DNA of 64,000 nucleotides, from positions 6,148,001 through 6,212,000 of the forward strand of contig NC_084935.1 in assembly GCF_958298935.1 (NCBI RefSeq), read 5' to 3'. Each line of letters begins with the position of its first letter. The first letter of the stretch is position 1. The translations under genes were made by a program, and so were the position numbers. The notes under the pieces are model-generated. The model did not search any database and had not been told where the DNA came from. It saw only the letters and a program-made list of their open reading frames with translations. Positions 36,885-49,136 of the stretch are shown here, in pieces. Source of the stretch: Phragmites australis. Lineage: Eukaryota; Streptophyta; Magnoliopsida; Poales; Poaceae.

Positions 36885-38552
36885 CTGTAGACACGAAAAC
36901 GAAAGCAGTAGCATCACTCAACGTTATAAGCCCGGTCAGGTTTGTCAAGGTTACAAGGCACAAACTGCTTGGTGCGCCAGAATTCTAGCGTGAATTAATC
37001 GTGCACTGATGCTCCAGAAATTGTGTGTGGGTTCCAGGCCGTAATCCAAATTTCATTTCAACTGGACACCTAGCTAGTTTCATGTTTCGTATCAGGAATG
37101 ATATGTTGTTTGAGAACAAGCTGGTTTCTGATGCGGCAGCTGTCGCGTACAAATGGTTATCTTTATGCAGAAATGGGGTTTCCTTCTTCAGTTGGAGGAT
37201 GACAAGAAGGTGTAAGACCTGAAGCAGTTCTTGTTCGGCCGAGTACATCAAAACTGGACGCGGTTTCTCTGCAGTACTGCACGGTGCAGTGACCGTCATT
37301 GACACGTGGGTCCGGTCCCACGTGTCAATGACAGTGCAGTACTGTAGAGGATCTCTGTCCATCAAAATTAGGATCGCGTTGAAACGTCAGGAAACATAGA
37401 AGGAGGTATAAAAAAAGCTTTAGGTTGTCGAAAAAATATTTCTTTTGGTTGGATCAAGGAAAAATTTATCGATAATAAAATTTATTGGTGGTTAGCGATA
37501 AACAGAATTATCAGATTTATCATAATTCTATCGACGGTAGACAAAAAAAATTGAACAAAATTTTAAAAAAAGTACTCAATTTTTTTAGAAAATCACATAG
37601 ATTGTATCCAAACTATTTGACATAAAAAATAATATATAAATGAATTAGGGTTAGATAGGTGGTCTAGCGGGCTGCGGCCTGTGTACCGACGTTTTGTTGT
37701 CACGTGTTGGATCCAGGAATCAAAAGATGCAAATTTCAAAAATTACAGAACTTTTTGGCTGATAAGTAAATTTAACGGAGCCATCGATAAACAGGGTTAT
37801 CATGTTTATTGATTTTTTTTTCAACGATAAATTTTCACAGGGTTGGTTTGCTGCGATGCACCCTGCTTATCAGTAGTTGTTTCGCAATACACGCTGCAGC
37901 AGGGGATATCCTTGGGTCAGTTTCGTGTTTCGATCAGTTTCATGAGATCCTAAGCAACTGTCATGTAACAAACCCACTGGGATCTGCTATGATTTGCGTA
38001 TAGAAGCACGGAGAATTCGGGAAGACAGAGTTCGAGATAGATTGGCGGATGAACGAGAGCCATAAACACCTCGGTCATGCTCTCGCCATGTTATCCATTT
38101 CGATCATCCACGCTCATTACAAGTCTCTGGGCTGGCTTATAACACGCCAAGTCCCGCATGCAAGGCACAAAATACCCTCTCCTACCTCACTTACTACTGG
38201 CCCTGTTAACACACTCGCTTACTTGTAGGCCTGGTCCTCTGCTCGCATCTTCCCGCCTCGATGCTTCTTCTTCCCCTCGCTTTCAAATTTTGCTTGACCC
38301 CAAGACGGTGAATTTGGAAAGCGCGACGGAGAGAGGAGGGATCTTCCCAACAAAATCGCTGCTTCAATTTCTTATGCACACACGAGATACAGCCGGCCAC
38401 CCTCACACGCGCCACGCTGCTCACCCGCACGAGCCGGTGACTCAGGTGTTCTATACACAATTGAGAGACCAAATTAATATATGATAATAATGATAAATAG
38501 TTAAATAGTTGGATCAGTAGTTCACCACCCTCCAGTCCCCCTCGCCGCAGCC
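36885..38552. other. Intergenic DNA with hairpin and probable small transposons
   Basis: It holds a strong inverted repeat at 37267-37349 (separate entry). A LINE-tail-like reading lies at about 37090-37220 (RNDMLFENKLVSDAAAVAYK). An AT-rich segment bounded by AAATTTATCG-type inverted ends lies at about 37460-37850. From about 38150 the sequence is probably promoter and leader of the FAP1-like gene. Confidence 0.35.
37267..37349. repeat. 83-bp hairpin (MITE-like) with two CACGTG boxes
   Basis: CTCTGCAGTACTGCAC ... GTCATTGACACGTGGG on the left pairs with CCCACGTGTCAATGAC then AGTGCAGTACTGTAGAG on the right, with an 11-bp extra stretch in the left arm and a 6-bp loop. Each arm has CACGTG, the G-box core. 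Probably a small foldback element; no ORF. Confidence 0.65.
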
Positions 38553-41500
38553 ATGGTCTCCCTCTGCTTCCCCACCTCCACCCTCCCCCGCCTCCCTCCT
38601 CCGCGGCCGCCCCACCGCGCCGCCATCGTTGCCACACTCGCGGCGGTGGCGACCAGCCTGACGCTTACCGCCAAGTCTACCAACCGGCTGCTCCCGCACG
38701 CCCTTCTCTGGGCCTCCCTCTCCCTGGCCGACGGCGCCGCCGGCTCCATCGAACCACGCACCGGCGTGGCATTCCACGTCGACTCTGCATCGGCCTCCGA
38801 AGGACCACCGTCCTCGGACTCAAGTCCATCAACGTCTACACATTCGGTAATCCGCTTAAAATCGCAACTTTGATCTCTACATAGGAAGATAACTGAAAAA
38901 AAAGAAGGAATTTTGAAATTTAATTCTCGATTATACAACACATATACACACGCCCCTATGCATAGTTGCACACACCATACTCACACACTCACTAGTTCGC
39001 CTCTTATCTCATACCTACAAATAAATCGCTGAAAGCACTCATGATTACAAAGAATTTTGAATTGTTGCTTTAATTGTGTAGGTGTGTATGTGGATGGCAA
39101 CAATTTGAAACAGCAGCTAAAGTAGAGGCACCACAAGTTCTCTGTATCTGAATTGAAGGAAAGTTCTGAGCTGATCAATGATACGTTGGAGTGCGACATA
39201 CGAATGACGGTCAGGCTGCAGATTATTTATGGGAGGTTGAGCATTCGCTTGGTTTGCAGTGCATTTGAGAAGAGTGTGGGAAGCAGGCTTTGGAAGTTTG
39301 GTGGACAAGACACATAGAGTTGCTCCAAAGGTAATTGTAATTCAGGTTCTTTCTGTTGTGCCTTTGTGGGATAAATGCACAAACATCTTTGAGACCTGTT
39401 TGTTGATGAGCTTGCTACAATGCTTTCTTTAACCCGCATTTGATTATTTTGGTTCCCATAATATTGTTTAGTATCACATTGGTCAAGTTTGTGTTTGGCT
39501 TAACTGAAGAAATGGATCACACATGATGCATGTAGTTTCCTATTGGATCAACAATGAAGTCTGGACTCACATCAGTTGCATCTTTGTTAATCTTGAATGG
39601 GTTGTTTGGACTTTGGTGCACATGAATTTTATAGGAATCGGCACAGTTCCTCCAAAATTCCAATCGAATTCACCCAGTCCAAACAGGAACCTTTTATTGA
39701 TATGTCATGTGTAACCTTGTTAATTAATTTGGTGACACCTTAATTGTGCTTGAGTGCTTCTTCTGCTGTATGTGACGCCTGGGCTAATCGACGATGGAGC
39801 ACTGATTGTCAAAAAATATTATGCCAATGGCACTTCTAATGTATCTTGCAATCGAATTCAGGATAATATGATTGTATTATTTGAATTGGAATAATGTGGG
39901 TTGTGGATACTTTACAATAATATCTGGTTTTGAGACTTAATAATCTCTTGTGAGCTTGTTAGATACCAAAACTAGAGTGTTTATCAAATTTATGAAGTGT
40001 TACAGTGACATAAGTTCCTTAGTCTAGTAGAAGAAGTAAGGAGCTTCCATTCTCTCATGCCACAGTTGATAAAAGCTTTTATTCACTTTACTAATGTAGT
40101 CCTGAAATACTCATATTTGTTAATATACGTGTGCTAGTGTCACTTTAGGCAAATGATGCTATTATGTTAGTTTTGTTCTATCATATAATCAAATGACAGC
40201 GTAAGCTAAGTACATCAAATTTATACCTTGATCTTTTGCAGTTTTGTTGCACTTTTCAAGGATGAATACAAACTACTGAAGGGATCTGTCATTGAGCTTT
40301 CGAGGGAATCAAGCCATGTGCTTAAAATAAGTAGTAGGTTCACTTTTTTCTCTATTTCCCTTTCTCTTTTGTTGATTTCTGAAGTTAGACGTAGGATTAA
40401 TTTTGATGGAAGGAATGATTTAAAGAGTCAGAAAAATGTCTTTCTGCCGCAATGAATGTGCATGTGTCCATTACCTGATACCTAGCAACGTTCCTATACT
40501 CTGTTCACACATTTGTTCACATGCTGAGTGCACATTTATTAGTTAGTACTCTACAGTAAATACTGGAGACAGTCCATACCTCTTTCCAAAATTAAGGAGA
40601 TTAGTCCTTATTTTTCTAAATGTTTGGATGGATATGTAGAGGGATTATGTTTCAAGCCATATAAAATTTTAACTGTCCAATCAAATCAAAAATCGACAAA
40701 CCGTTGAATCAGCTACCATAACGCTTTTCTACCTCCCACTCTTTCTCACACAAATGAGAACTCCCACTGCCACCATCGCCCCACTATGCCTCTACCCTGG
40801 TCATGGCCACTGCCCACCATGCCGCCGCCACCCCCTCCCGCCCTGACCGCCCACCTCCTCCCCCGGCCTCCAATGTACAACCACAGCTTAGCCACTGGCT
40901 TCAACCGCGTTGCTTCACTAGTCATCACTAAGTTGTGCTTGTCCTCGTCACTGCACGCCCACCTACTCTGCTCACAGTTAGCCTCTGTTCATTGCATTGT
41001 CATTCTCTTTGCTAATAGTTGCATAATTTAATTAGAAAATATTCTCCTAAAGCTCTACATGTTACATTTGTTTGTGAACACTGTGGATTCTTAATGGCAT
41101 TTCTGCACAGTGTGATAAATTCATGTATTTTTTCTGTGCCTATCTATTTCAACTGTTTATGAGTTTATAACATTAATTAAATTGGTGCTTAACACTCATG
41201 ATTAATGAACTCTCTTCTCTATGCGTGTAGTTTTTTCTGGAGAACGCAAGAGAGCTACGTCATTTGTATTAAGAAAGGAGAAATTAGGATTGGAGATCCC
41301 AGGAATAGTTACAACGAGCCAGAAGCCTGAAACCTTAATTAGTTGTTACATAAGCGAGAAGAAGGGAGTTATACTCCCATGCAGGAGCTGAATGGCTATA
41401 GAAAGTGATCCAACTTGGCGCAAATGAACAATTAGTGTTGACAGGTGTGAAACACCGGCCAGACACCATTGCTCTGTGGACATCCTATGCGTGTAGTTGA

Positions 41501-41648
41501 AGGCGAAGAAGTGGGGAGCATCCAGAGCAAACTCTTGTGCCGGTCTACTTTAGATCTCTACGTTGGAGACGACCCATTTGACAAAAATGCTAAAGACAGC
41601 ATCCAAGAAAATATAGCAGAATTCTTAAAAATTGAAAGGGATTTTTGA
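38553..41648 (+). pseudogene. FAP1-like (chalcone-isomerase-fold fatty-acid-binding) pseudogene
   Basis: Four exons can be laid out with correct splice phase: 38553-38845, 39082-39330, 40242-40333 and 41497-41648 (TGA). The reading resembles plastid fatty-acid-binding protein FAP1, a chalcone-isomerase-fold protein that binds fatty acids in the plastid. Signs are an N-terminal transit-like stretch, ASLSLADGAAGSIEPRTGVAF, TTVLGLKSINVYTFG, NDTLECDIRMTVRLQIIYG, FEKSVGSRLWKFGG, FVALFKDEYKLLKGSVIELS, and LLCRSTLDLYVGDDPFDKNA. It is disabled: a frameshift between about 38771 and 38785, a TAG at 39121-39123 in exon 2, and an indel with TAG near 39313-39317. A truncated LINE sits at the end of intron 3. 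Multiple lesions argue against sequencing error. Confidence 0.85.
41233..41484 (-). mobile_element. 5'-truncated LINE insertion at the FAP1-like intron 3 acceptor
   Basis: A 14-bp direct repeat CTATGCGTGTAGTT flanks it (41219-41232 and 41485-41498). Read on the minus strand the insert ends CTTAATACAAATGACGTAGC then TCTCTTGCGTTCTCCAGAAAA and a short A tail, the usual 3' end of grass LINEs. Variable-length TSD, A-rich tail and missing 5' portion are the signature of target-primed reverse transcription. The duplicated target contains the splice acceptor GTGTAG, so both copies keep an AG. Confidence 0.8.
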
Positions 41649-43003
41649 GAATGGCACTGAGAATTTCTCTAGGAACTTAATAATATTTTAGTTCTGGCAG
41701 CACTCTTACGATCATTTAAATCTGCGCTCACTGTTCATTTATATTTTCTTATTCTCCTGTATCTGAATTTCCTTTTATAAAAAAGGGAGCAGAATGAGAA
41801 TCTGTTGCGCGACCCAAATACATCAGAAAAGTTGGGGATCTTTTGCTGATTACTGATACTGTATTCTTATTAGCAGCACTGAGTCTAAGAGTTGCTTTGC
41901 CGCTGCATTTTGCTGACTGATGGGCAAATATTCCGACGATCATTTGCTTTTCTCCGCCGTAACTTCAAGAATGCTAGCTCTGATTCTGTTATAAGTCTGT
42001 TCTCTGATTTCTGAGCACGCAACGCTCATGTTCTGCTTACTCTCCACTCTGCTGACTTGCATAGCAGCCGAATCTCTGAAAAAACATTACCTGCCAATAG
42101 CCGTCATCCGAGCACTGAACATCTGGTTTCTCTGAACACCTGCTAAAGTCTACAACCACGGATGACATCAGTTTTCTCTGAACTTCTCTGAAAGTGACCA
42201 TTCTTCGCCTGAAAGGTGACTTGCTCTGCCTGATTACTCGGTTTCTTGTGGCCGACGCGCATGATGTGGATACGCTTTTTGCAGCACGGATTCACGAGTC
42301 TCCCCAAATGGATTGGTTCCTTTTCATCCAAGGAGGTCACCTCCTGGAGGGGGCAACCGGCCCAGCCGGACGGGGAAGCGACGTCATGCGACACACGTCC
42401 TCCTCGTCGGTTTTTGTCGTTCCTCGCGTGCACGAAATCTCCCCTCCGTTGCTTTCCCCAACCAGAGGATCAACTCGTACGATTCCCTCGTGGCCGGTTG
42501 CCTCTCTCACGAAGGTCACAGACTGGTAGGCCCACCACGACGTGGAGCCCGCCTGTCAGTTAGGCGGCTGATGAAATAAGGGCGCGTAGAATGAAGCTTC
42601 GTGATGGGGAGAGCCAGGAGGAAGGCGTTCTCCTCGCTTCCCACTAAACAAAAATTGCACGATCCCGAGCTAGACAAAAGCTCAAAGATGACAATTTTCA
42701 AAGACGCTGCAGCACCATTTCCCTCTATGTAAACAAGTATACGATGCAATAACTGTGCAACCCCACGCACTGCTGGCAATAGTAGCAATGACAATCGCCA
42801 CATCTCAAAGACGATGCAACACCATTTTCCTGTAACACATTTTGATCTCAAACGTACCGTAAATTTACACTCGCAACTCTGTCACCAAATTAAGGATCAG
42901 ATGTCAAAGTTAGGAGTGCTAATCTATGAACCTAAGGTAATCATCACCCCTCTTTAATTAGTCTAGTATCACTTTTTTTTCAAAGTTCGCACCTCTCTCA
43001 GGT
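41649..43003. other. Intergenic DNA, no gene recognised
   Basis: Moderate GC between 42200 and 42560, with overlapping frames on both strands but no motif. Phrases such as GTAGGCCCACCACGACGTGG resemble grass promoter DNA. Nothing further can be supported. Confidence 0.35.
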
Positions 43004-45027
43004 TAGGGGTGGCAACAGGCCAGATCAAATTAGGGCCTCACGGGTTTTAGACCTGGCAGGGACGGGAATGGGTGTTCAAATCGTCCCACAAGTCTTTGGG
43101 TCGAGCTCCCGACCCGAGTCAGGTCCAAAGCTAAAAACAGATTATGCACCCGTGGATGCTCCACGGGTCCCAAATACGACTCAACCTGCCCCACAAGCCC
43201 CGAGGTAGCCCAAGTGCCCCATGGGCTGAAGGATCGAGATGACAGCCTAGAGTGGGTGAATATGCCTTTTTCGGAAAATCCCCTAAACAAGCTAAAATTT
43301 CATCTTAATGAACTTAAATACAAAATTTAAATCTACTCTAAAACAAGAAACAAGGTGCAATCCTATATGAGATATAAACATTAGAATTAACACATATCAA
43401 TTTATGAACTTGCAATAAAGTAAAGTAAACATGCAAAATAACCAAAGAATGGAGAGATGATGATGTTGTTTTCAAAGTTCGGATCCTTGAGAGCATCCTA
43501 TGTCTCTGTTGAGGGGTTCGGTCGTATTTGAGCCGAGTCTCTTTCAACTATTTTTCTCTTCAGGTTGCACAAAGCACTTCTCAACTTCATTGTGGTATTT
43601 CTTCCCTTGCCGAGATGAAATATGGCCTTCACAAACTTTCTCACAGCGTACCATAAATATGTTGGTAGCTCGTGAGTAACTCCTATTCGTCTAGGAGTCC
43701 TCAAACTCTAAGAGAAAAGAATGCAAACACCAAAGCTTGGAGATGACACTTAGTGCTCAAAGATCCACTTTTGAATTCTAGCACTCAAACTCTCTTTTTC
43801 AAATCCCTCTCAAAGGTGGAACACTTTCTTAAAAGAAAGGAGGAGCTTTTTGCTTTGGAGAGTTCTCAGATTCGAAATGGGCAGACGTTTGGAGTGAAAG
43901 GGGGAAGGGACATATATAGAGATCTCTTTAGAAACTAATCGTTGGACACCTTTTTAGCCCATATTAGATGTTCTGAACCCCATATCGGAACATCCGATCA
44001 ATTCAAAATAACATATTTGAACTTCAAAAATCAACTCAGATCTGGTAGAAACTACACATTGGAATATCCGATGTGGAAAATTAAATAGAGACCGAAAGAT
44101 CTATGTTGGTTAAAACCGGATGTTTTGACCCATTCGGAACATCTGATCCAACTTATCGGAACATCCGGTGTTGAATTTTAATTCCAAACCGAGACCACTA
44201 AACTTGAGAAAGTTGGATGTTCTGACTCATATCGGACCATCTGATTGAAACATCAGAACATTCAATATCTCAAACCGAGAACTCTGTGTTCTGAAATTTT
44301 GGAATATCCTATATTCACTTTGGAACATTGGATGTCACTAAGAAGGATTCAACTCGGTATTCAAGTTGTGATCTTGTGTCGCTTTCTAGATTTAGTGAGG
44401 ATCTTTTTGCGCACTAAGATTAAAACCAAACTACATCATTGTACTCCTCTTAATAGTATGTTGGTCCTATACTCAATTTTAGAAACAAAAAAGTATTTTA
44501 TAGAGTAAACCGTTCACCATCTTCTTTCTTCAATTTTTGGGGTTGCCAACGTCGTGTTGCTCACACAACAGGACTTTTACCTATTCAAATACTCATTAAA
44601 TACATTAGTTTTTTAATCATTTGTCGTCAATCATCAAAACTCATGTAGTGGATCTAGATGCACTTTCACGGACCTTGAAACAGCCTAACTACTTATTCTC
44701 CATTTCTCCATCCCCTCCCAGTCTCCACCACCCTAGCGGCCTAGCCTGAGCCCGAGAGGTCCCGCTGCCATGGGCGCCAATCATGGCTCCGCTGTTGCCA
44801 CCTCTCCTACGCCCTTCTCCTCTGTCATCACCGTCCTCCTGCGTACACCATCACCAACTACGCAGTCGAGTTTTGGGTCCCTTGATGGGTCTCAATTCCC
44901 CGCTAGGGCCAAGGGTCGTTTTGCACCTATTGACTATTTTAAGGCCAGATCAGATTTAAGGTCTCGGGTTTAAGATCAAATGCGTTCTCGCTCCACTCAA
45001 CCCTAACCTGACCCATTGTCACCCCTA
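43004..45027. mobile_element. hAT-like element, interrupted by a solo copia LTR
   Basis: The left end TAGGGGTGGCAACAGGCC and the right end, read in reverse, TAGGGGTGACAATGGGTC form inverted repeats of the common grass hAT type. The adjoining sub-terminal parts (gggttttagacc; cccgagacctt) also correspond in inverted order. The flanking octamers (42996-43003 and 45028-45035) are alike but not identical, so the TSD is eroded. No transposase frame was seen. A solo LTR at 43227-44668 was inserted later. Confidence 0.5.
43227..44668 (-). mobile_element. Solo LTR of a SIRE/Maximus-like copia element
   Basis: It starts TGAAGGATCGAGATGACAGCC followed by GTGGGTGAATATG, aligned with the start of the copia LTRs at 50466 and 62334, and ends GATCTAGATGCACTTTCA. 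Between about 43940 and 44330 it carries repeated CGGAACATCCGATC-type motifs at the place where the younger LTR has CACCGGATAATCCGGTG. No matching 5-bp TSD was found, and no internal sequence follows. Confidence 0.55.
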
Positions 45028-45409
45028 CTCCAGACTACTACAAGGTTAGCTCAAGCCCCCGTTAGTTAGGTTTGCTTGTTTGTTCAGGCAAATCTCACTC
45101 AAGGCAACAAATGAACAAGCCCTATGGGCCTCTTTGGTTCGAACCCTGGACAAATATGCATGGACCTGGAGCAAGGGAGCAGGGAGCTACCTAGACCGCG
45201 TTTGGTTGTGACCCTGACTTCTTGTCAGGCCCAGGCAGCAACTCGCTCACAAAATCGACCACCTGGGAAGCAGGCTCGTCTATATCGAGCGTAACTCCTC
45301 AGCCAGGCCCTGACTCCAAGCAAACGCCACGGGATCACAGGTGTCTGATCAAGCAATTTTGCAACACATCTCCGTCAACTCACAGACAGCTAACAAGCCC
45401 AGGCGGCAG

Positions 45410-45728
45410 AGCCTGTTTGGTTGCTGCCCTCGTCGAGATGCCTGAGCAAAATAGGTGCCTGTTTAGGCATAAGGAGCTTGCCTGCTGAGGCATAAGAAGA
45501 AAGAAGTTGTTTGGTGGAACAGAGAGAGGAAGGCTCAGGCGCGAGCGCGAGTGAGAGGTGTGAGCGAGAGCTAGACACGCGAGCTCGGGTGCTCGATTTC
45601 AAACGTCTGGAGTCTAAGCTCGTTGCCTGAGTTCAGTAGCACATCAGAACTCTAACCAAACACTATTTTAGAGCTCTCAAAAACCAGCTCAGGCTAGGTA
45701 AATTTGACGAGGGCAGCACCCAAACGAA
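45410..45728. mobile_element. MITE with GTTTGGTTGCTGCCCTC ends
   Basis: GCCTGTTTGGTTGCTGCCCT (45411-45430, continuing CGTCGAG) is mirrored by CGAGGGCAGCACCCAAACG (about 45708-45726). Inverted ends of about 20 bp with a further match to GCCTGAGC inside. The Harbinger- or hAT-like class is unresolved. It lies just upstream of the KMS1-like exon 1. Confidence 0.5.
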
Positions 45729-46729
45729 AGCTTTTCTCTCCTGGCTTTTTTTTCCACCTTCGCTCGCGACTCGCCGAGCTCGTGCTCTTCCTCCTCTCCG
45801 GGAGAAGAGGCGTTTCTGCGTCAAACGAGAAGCAAAGTCCGCGCCTTTTTTCTCGGTTCATAGAGCGGCGGCAGGCTCGCACAGGCGCTGTTCAGATCTA
45901 CTCGACAGAGGGAGAGGAGCCGGAGCTGCAGGATGGCGCCGAGCGTCTCCGGCTAGGACCAGGCCGTGTCCGGTGAGTAAGTCGCGTGTTGGGTTTGGGA
46001 TGGAATAGAATACCGTTGTTTGGCCGCCGGTCCATTGTTTTTGGAGATGGTTGTCTGGTTTAGTTCTTGGCTTTAAACTTTAAAATTATCTCGCGCTTTA
46101 GGTTTTTGGACATTTGTGATTATTTTTTTCTCAAAATTTCTACGATTTGGGGTGTGAAATTATGAAACTCGTTTTTTTTTCTGGAGCTTGTCGTGTGCTA
46201 TGGAGCTGCGAAAGCTTGTCATTGAGGTATTCCGAGAAAGTTGGAATCTTTGAAAGTTGGAATCTTTCTTGTTTTTATTTGTGTAGAAGTAAGGTTATTT
46301 TTGTTTCAGTTGGAAATTCTAAAAAGCATAATGTAGATTGTGAATTATGAGAAGCTGAATTGTGAAAAGTTTTTAGATTGTGGATTTAAAACTTTGATGG
46401 GTATTTTAGTAAAATGAATTTTCACAATCTGTAAAAAGCTGAGGAAACCAGCTTCTTAAATTCTCACAATTCAACAAACAGGTTATAAAAAACTATGATA
46501 AAAATTATCTATTTGTTTTAACTTCAAATTGTAAAACTTGGAAGCCATCGAAGCTGAAACAACCCTAATTGACGATAGGTTATACTCTTTTCTTATTTGG
46601 GAGAGTTCGATGACTTTTCTGTTGTTGGTTTTTCGTTGCTCGTGATTTAAGACACTGATCCAACCGCTCTTTTGTATAGCTAAATTGCATTCTTGGCTTT
46701 GGTTAATTTCATATGTGGGCTGTGGCTTA

Positions 46730-47083
46730 CTATGTTTCACCGATACGTCGTGGAAGTCGCCGTACTCGTATCAGATATGGCAGGATACGGCGACACGGCC
46801 GTACTCATGGAAAGAAGGTGCAGCCGTGCAGCTAAAGCAACAACTGAAGCGAGCACACAGAGGAGTGCTCCCATGCGGGTGCAGCTCTCATTGTCGACAA
46901 AGGCATCAAAAAGAAGAAGCAGACAGCTATTCATTGCTGAGGAAAACTCTTCTGCAGCAAGAGAAGGCCAATGGTAGCAAAAATTAAATATATATTTATA
47001 TGTACTCGTCGTATCGGTGTATCCTTATTTTTAAGGTGATCGCCGTACCTATATCCGTATCATCGTGTATCAGTGAAACTTCA
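46730..47083. mobile_element. hAT-type MITE in intron 1 of the KMS1-like pseudogene
   Basis: The perfect 8-bp direct repeat GTGGCTTA (46722-46729 and 47084-47091) flanks ends that are inverted repeats: TGTTTCACCGATACG on the left and, reversed, AGTTTCACTGATACA on the right. An 8-bp TSD is the mark of hAT transposition. The inner part is rich in CGTACTCGTATC-like words and encodes nothing recognisable. Confidence 0.75.
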
Positions 47084-47639
47084 GTGGCTTATGAATTATG
47101 ATTCAAACAGTGCATCATTTAGAGCACTTTTTGAAGGCTAGAAGTTTTTTTTTTCACTTGGTTTCAAGTTAGATTTCAGTTCATTTATGGGCGGAAATTA
47201 GATTTCAGTTTTTTATGCCTTGTGGTTTGTGATTTCCAAATGCAAATACAAATTTCCAGCGTAAAATATTTTTGAACTGAATAGAAATGTCACTGCCCCC
47301 AACGTGTCCTTTCGAAAACTATGTTATGGAAGGTAGCTGCCAGTGTTTTTGTTTTCATGTGCAGCAGAACTTGGATAATTACGATAGGTGAAAATGTGAT
47401 ATATAGAAGGCAACAAATTAGGAGCGTGGGTTGGATTCTCCATACCACCTGCACTATATGATGAGATGAAACCAATGATTTTTCCAAACAATGTCAACCG
47501 AATGAGATAAAATGGCAATGTAGTACATGCTCTGACAGATACACTTATATTTCAGAGCTCCGTGAAAAACATCATGTGGACCTGGAGAGACTGACACTGA
47601 CATCACGACCATTCAAAACATTAGCATTCTTTGTGTTAG

Positions 47640-47774
47640 CAGTGGCGGAGCATGCACCCCCTTTCTATCCAAAAGTATTAGTAACATTAGCTCTGGTGAA
47701 CAGTAAATTACTGTAGCTTTGATGAACAGTGAAGAACCATGCACCCCCTCTCTCCAACACTAGCTTCGCCCCTG
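47640..47774. mobile_element. 135-bp hAT MITE inside KMS1-like exon 2
   Basis: The ends CAGTGGCGGAGCATGCACCC and, reversed, CAGGGGCGAAGC are inverted repeats. The exact 8-bp repeat TGTGTTAG flanks it (47632-47639 and 47775-47782). Removing the element and one TSD copy restores the reading LAFFVLAIAQSMG across the junction, which proves insertion into coding sequence. Confidence 0.9.
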
Positions 47775-48827
47775 TGTGTTAGCCATTGCTCAGAGTATGG
47801 GAAGAGCATGTTCCTGTGTTCTGAAGAAAGGTGCTCGGTTGAAAATCGTGGTTTTTTTGGTTGTTGCTACCTGAGTTCTGCTCTTGTTCACTGATAGTCC
47901 ACATGAAAAGGTATCATTTTCTTTCAAAGTTATTAGAACATTTGTGTTTTACAAGAGTTAGAACAGTTTGAGTGATGTGGATGGTAGATTACTAGATAGT
48001 GAATTGTGCTATATACAACTTCAGAAAGTTATGCCTTTTTTCATTCTGTGGATATACACATTTGAAACTGAACGGTGATGGTATCTTGTCATTGATGCAG
48101 TATCGTCAGGAGCTGCTTTGGTATGTCAGGTTTGAATTATGGTGGGCCGTACTAGAGGTCGCTTCATCCATTGGATTAGGCAAGTGCAAATAGTTTTCAG
48201 CTTAGTGAAATTGTGCAATTAGGAGTTAATGAATTGATTAAAATACAACAAGAATTTCTGTTTACATTGTTTCTTATTACAACTATTTTGCAGGTTCTGA
48301 TTTGCACACTTTTGTATTATATTTAGGTCCCCCATCCCCATATTGCCCTTTTTACAAGCAAAGCGGTTCAGTGTGGTAGGGTTGATTTAAAAAGTGCTCC
48401 TTATGACACTATTCTCCTTAAAAGGAGGTCATCATGGTTCGAGAAAGATTGTATGGAGTTTGGACCCCCAATATATCAGGAAACAATTCCATTCAGAAAA
48501 ATACTGCAAGAAGTTTATCTCGAAGCTGTTCTTTGGGGCATTGGAACTGCACTTGGAGAGCTTCCTCCATATTTTCTCTCAGGAGCAGGTTTCATTCATA
48601 CTGCTTTGCACTTAGCAACTATAGCATAATTTACTTGATTACCTTTGTTTTCTTTTACTTGTCCACTTGATCCACCTCTTCCACTTTGAGTCATCTGTTA
48701 TCAAAATGGCTAGTAAAAAATTACAATTCTGCCATTTGCCTCTTTTCATGATACCATATTTCGCTGAAATATACTTATCCTGGGATTTTCTTAGTAGAGT
48801 AACAAATTAAATTATGTGTACTTTTTA

Positions 48828-49136
48828 ATATTCTGCTGAGAAGTTTTGGAGAAAATCTTCGGTGCAAATAAGCAAATGGGTGCAAAAGTGCAAACAGTGA
48901 ATGTCGTCCGTCTGACCCCCATCTGAAAGCTACAGTTGATCCCACCATCCTACTAGTTGAGGGTTTTTTCGTGATATTTTGTGACTGTCTGAAGGATTTT
49001 TTGCAAATCAACCCATCCAGTAGTGGTATGGTAGGATCAACAATCTTCGGATAGGGATCAGACGCATAACATTCGTTGTTTGCACATTTATACTTATTTG
49101 TTTGTTTGCACCAAAGATTTCCGTAGAAGTTCTATA
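48828..49136. mobile_element. MITE with long inverted ends in intron 4 of the KMS1-like pseudogene
   Basis: GAGAAGTTTTGGAGAAAATC then TTCGGTGCAAATAAGCAAAT on the left is mirrored by TTGTTTGCACCAAAGATTTC then CGTAGAAGTTCT on the right. The arms are about 50-60 bp. No coding. The class is unclear; the edges are approximate and no TSD was confirmed. Confidence 0.5.

Noticed and set aside
37640..37720. Possible SINE A/B box (ggtggtctagcgggctgcgg)
   Set aside because: No good B box and no A tail or TSD found.
38206..38971. Overlapping minus-strand ORFs over FAP1-like exon 1
   Set aside because: Shadow frames of the GC-rich plus-strand exon; low complexity.
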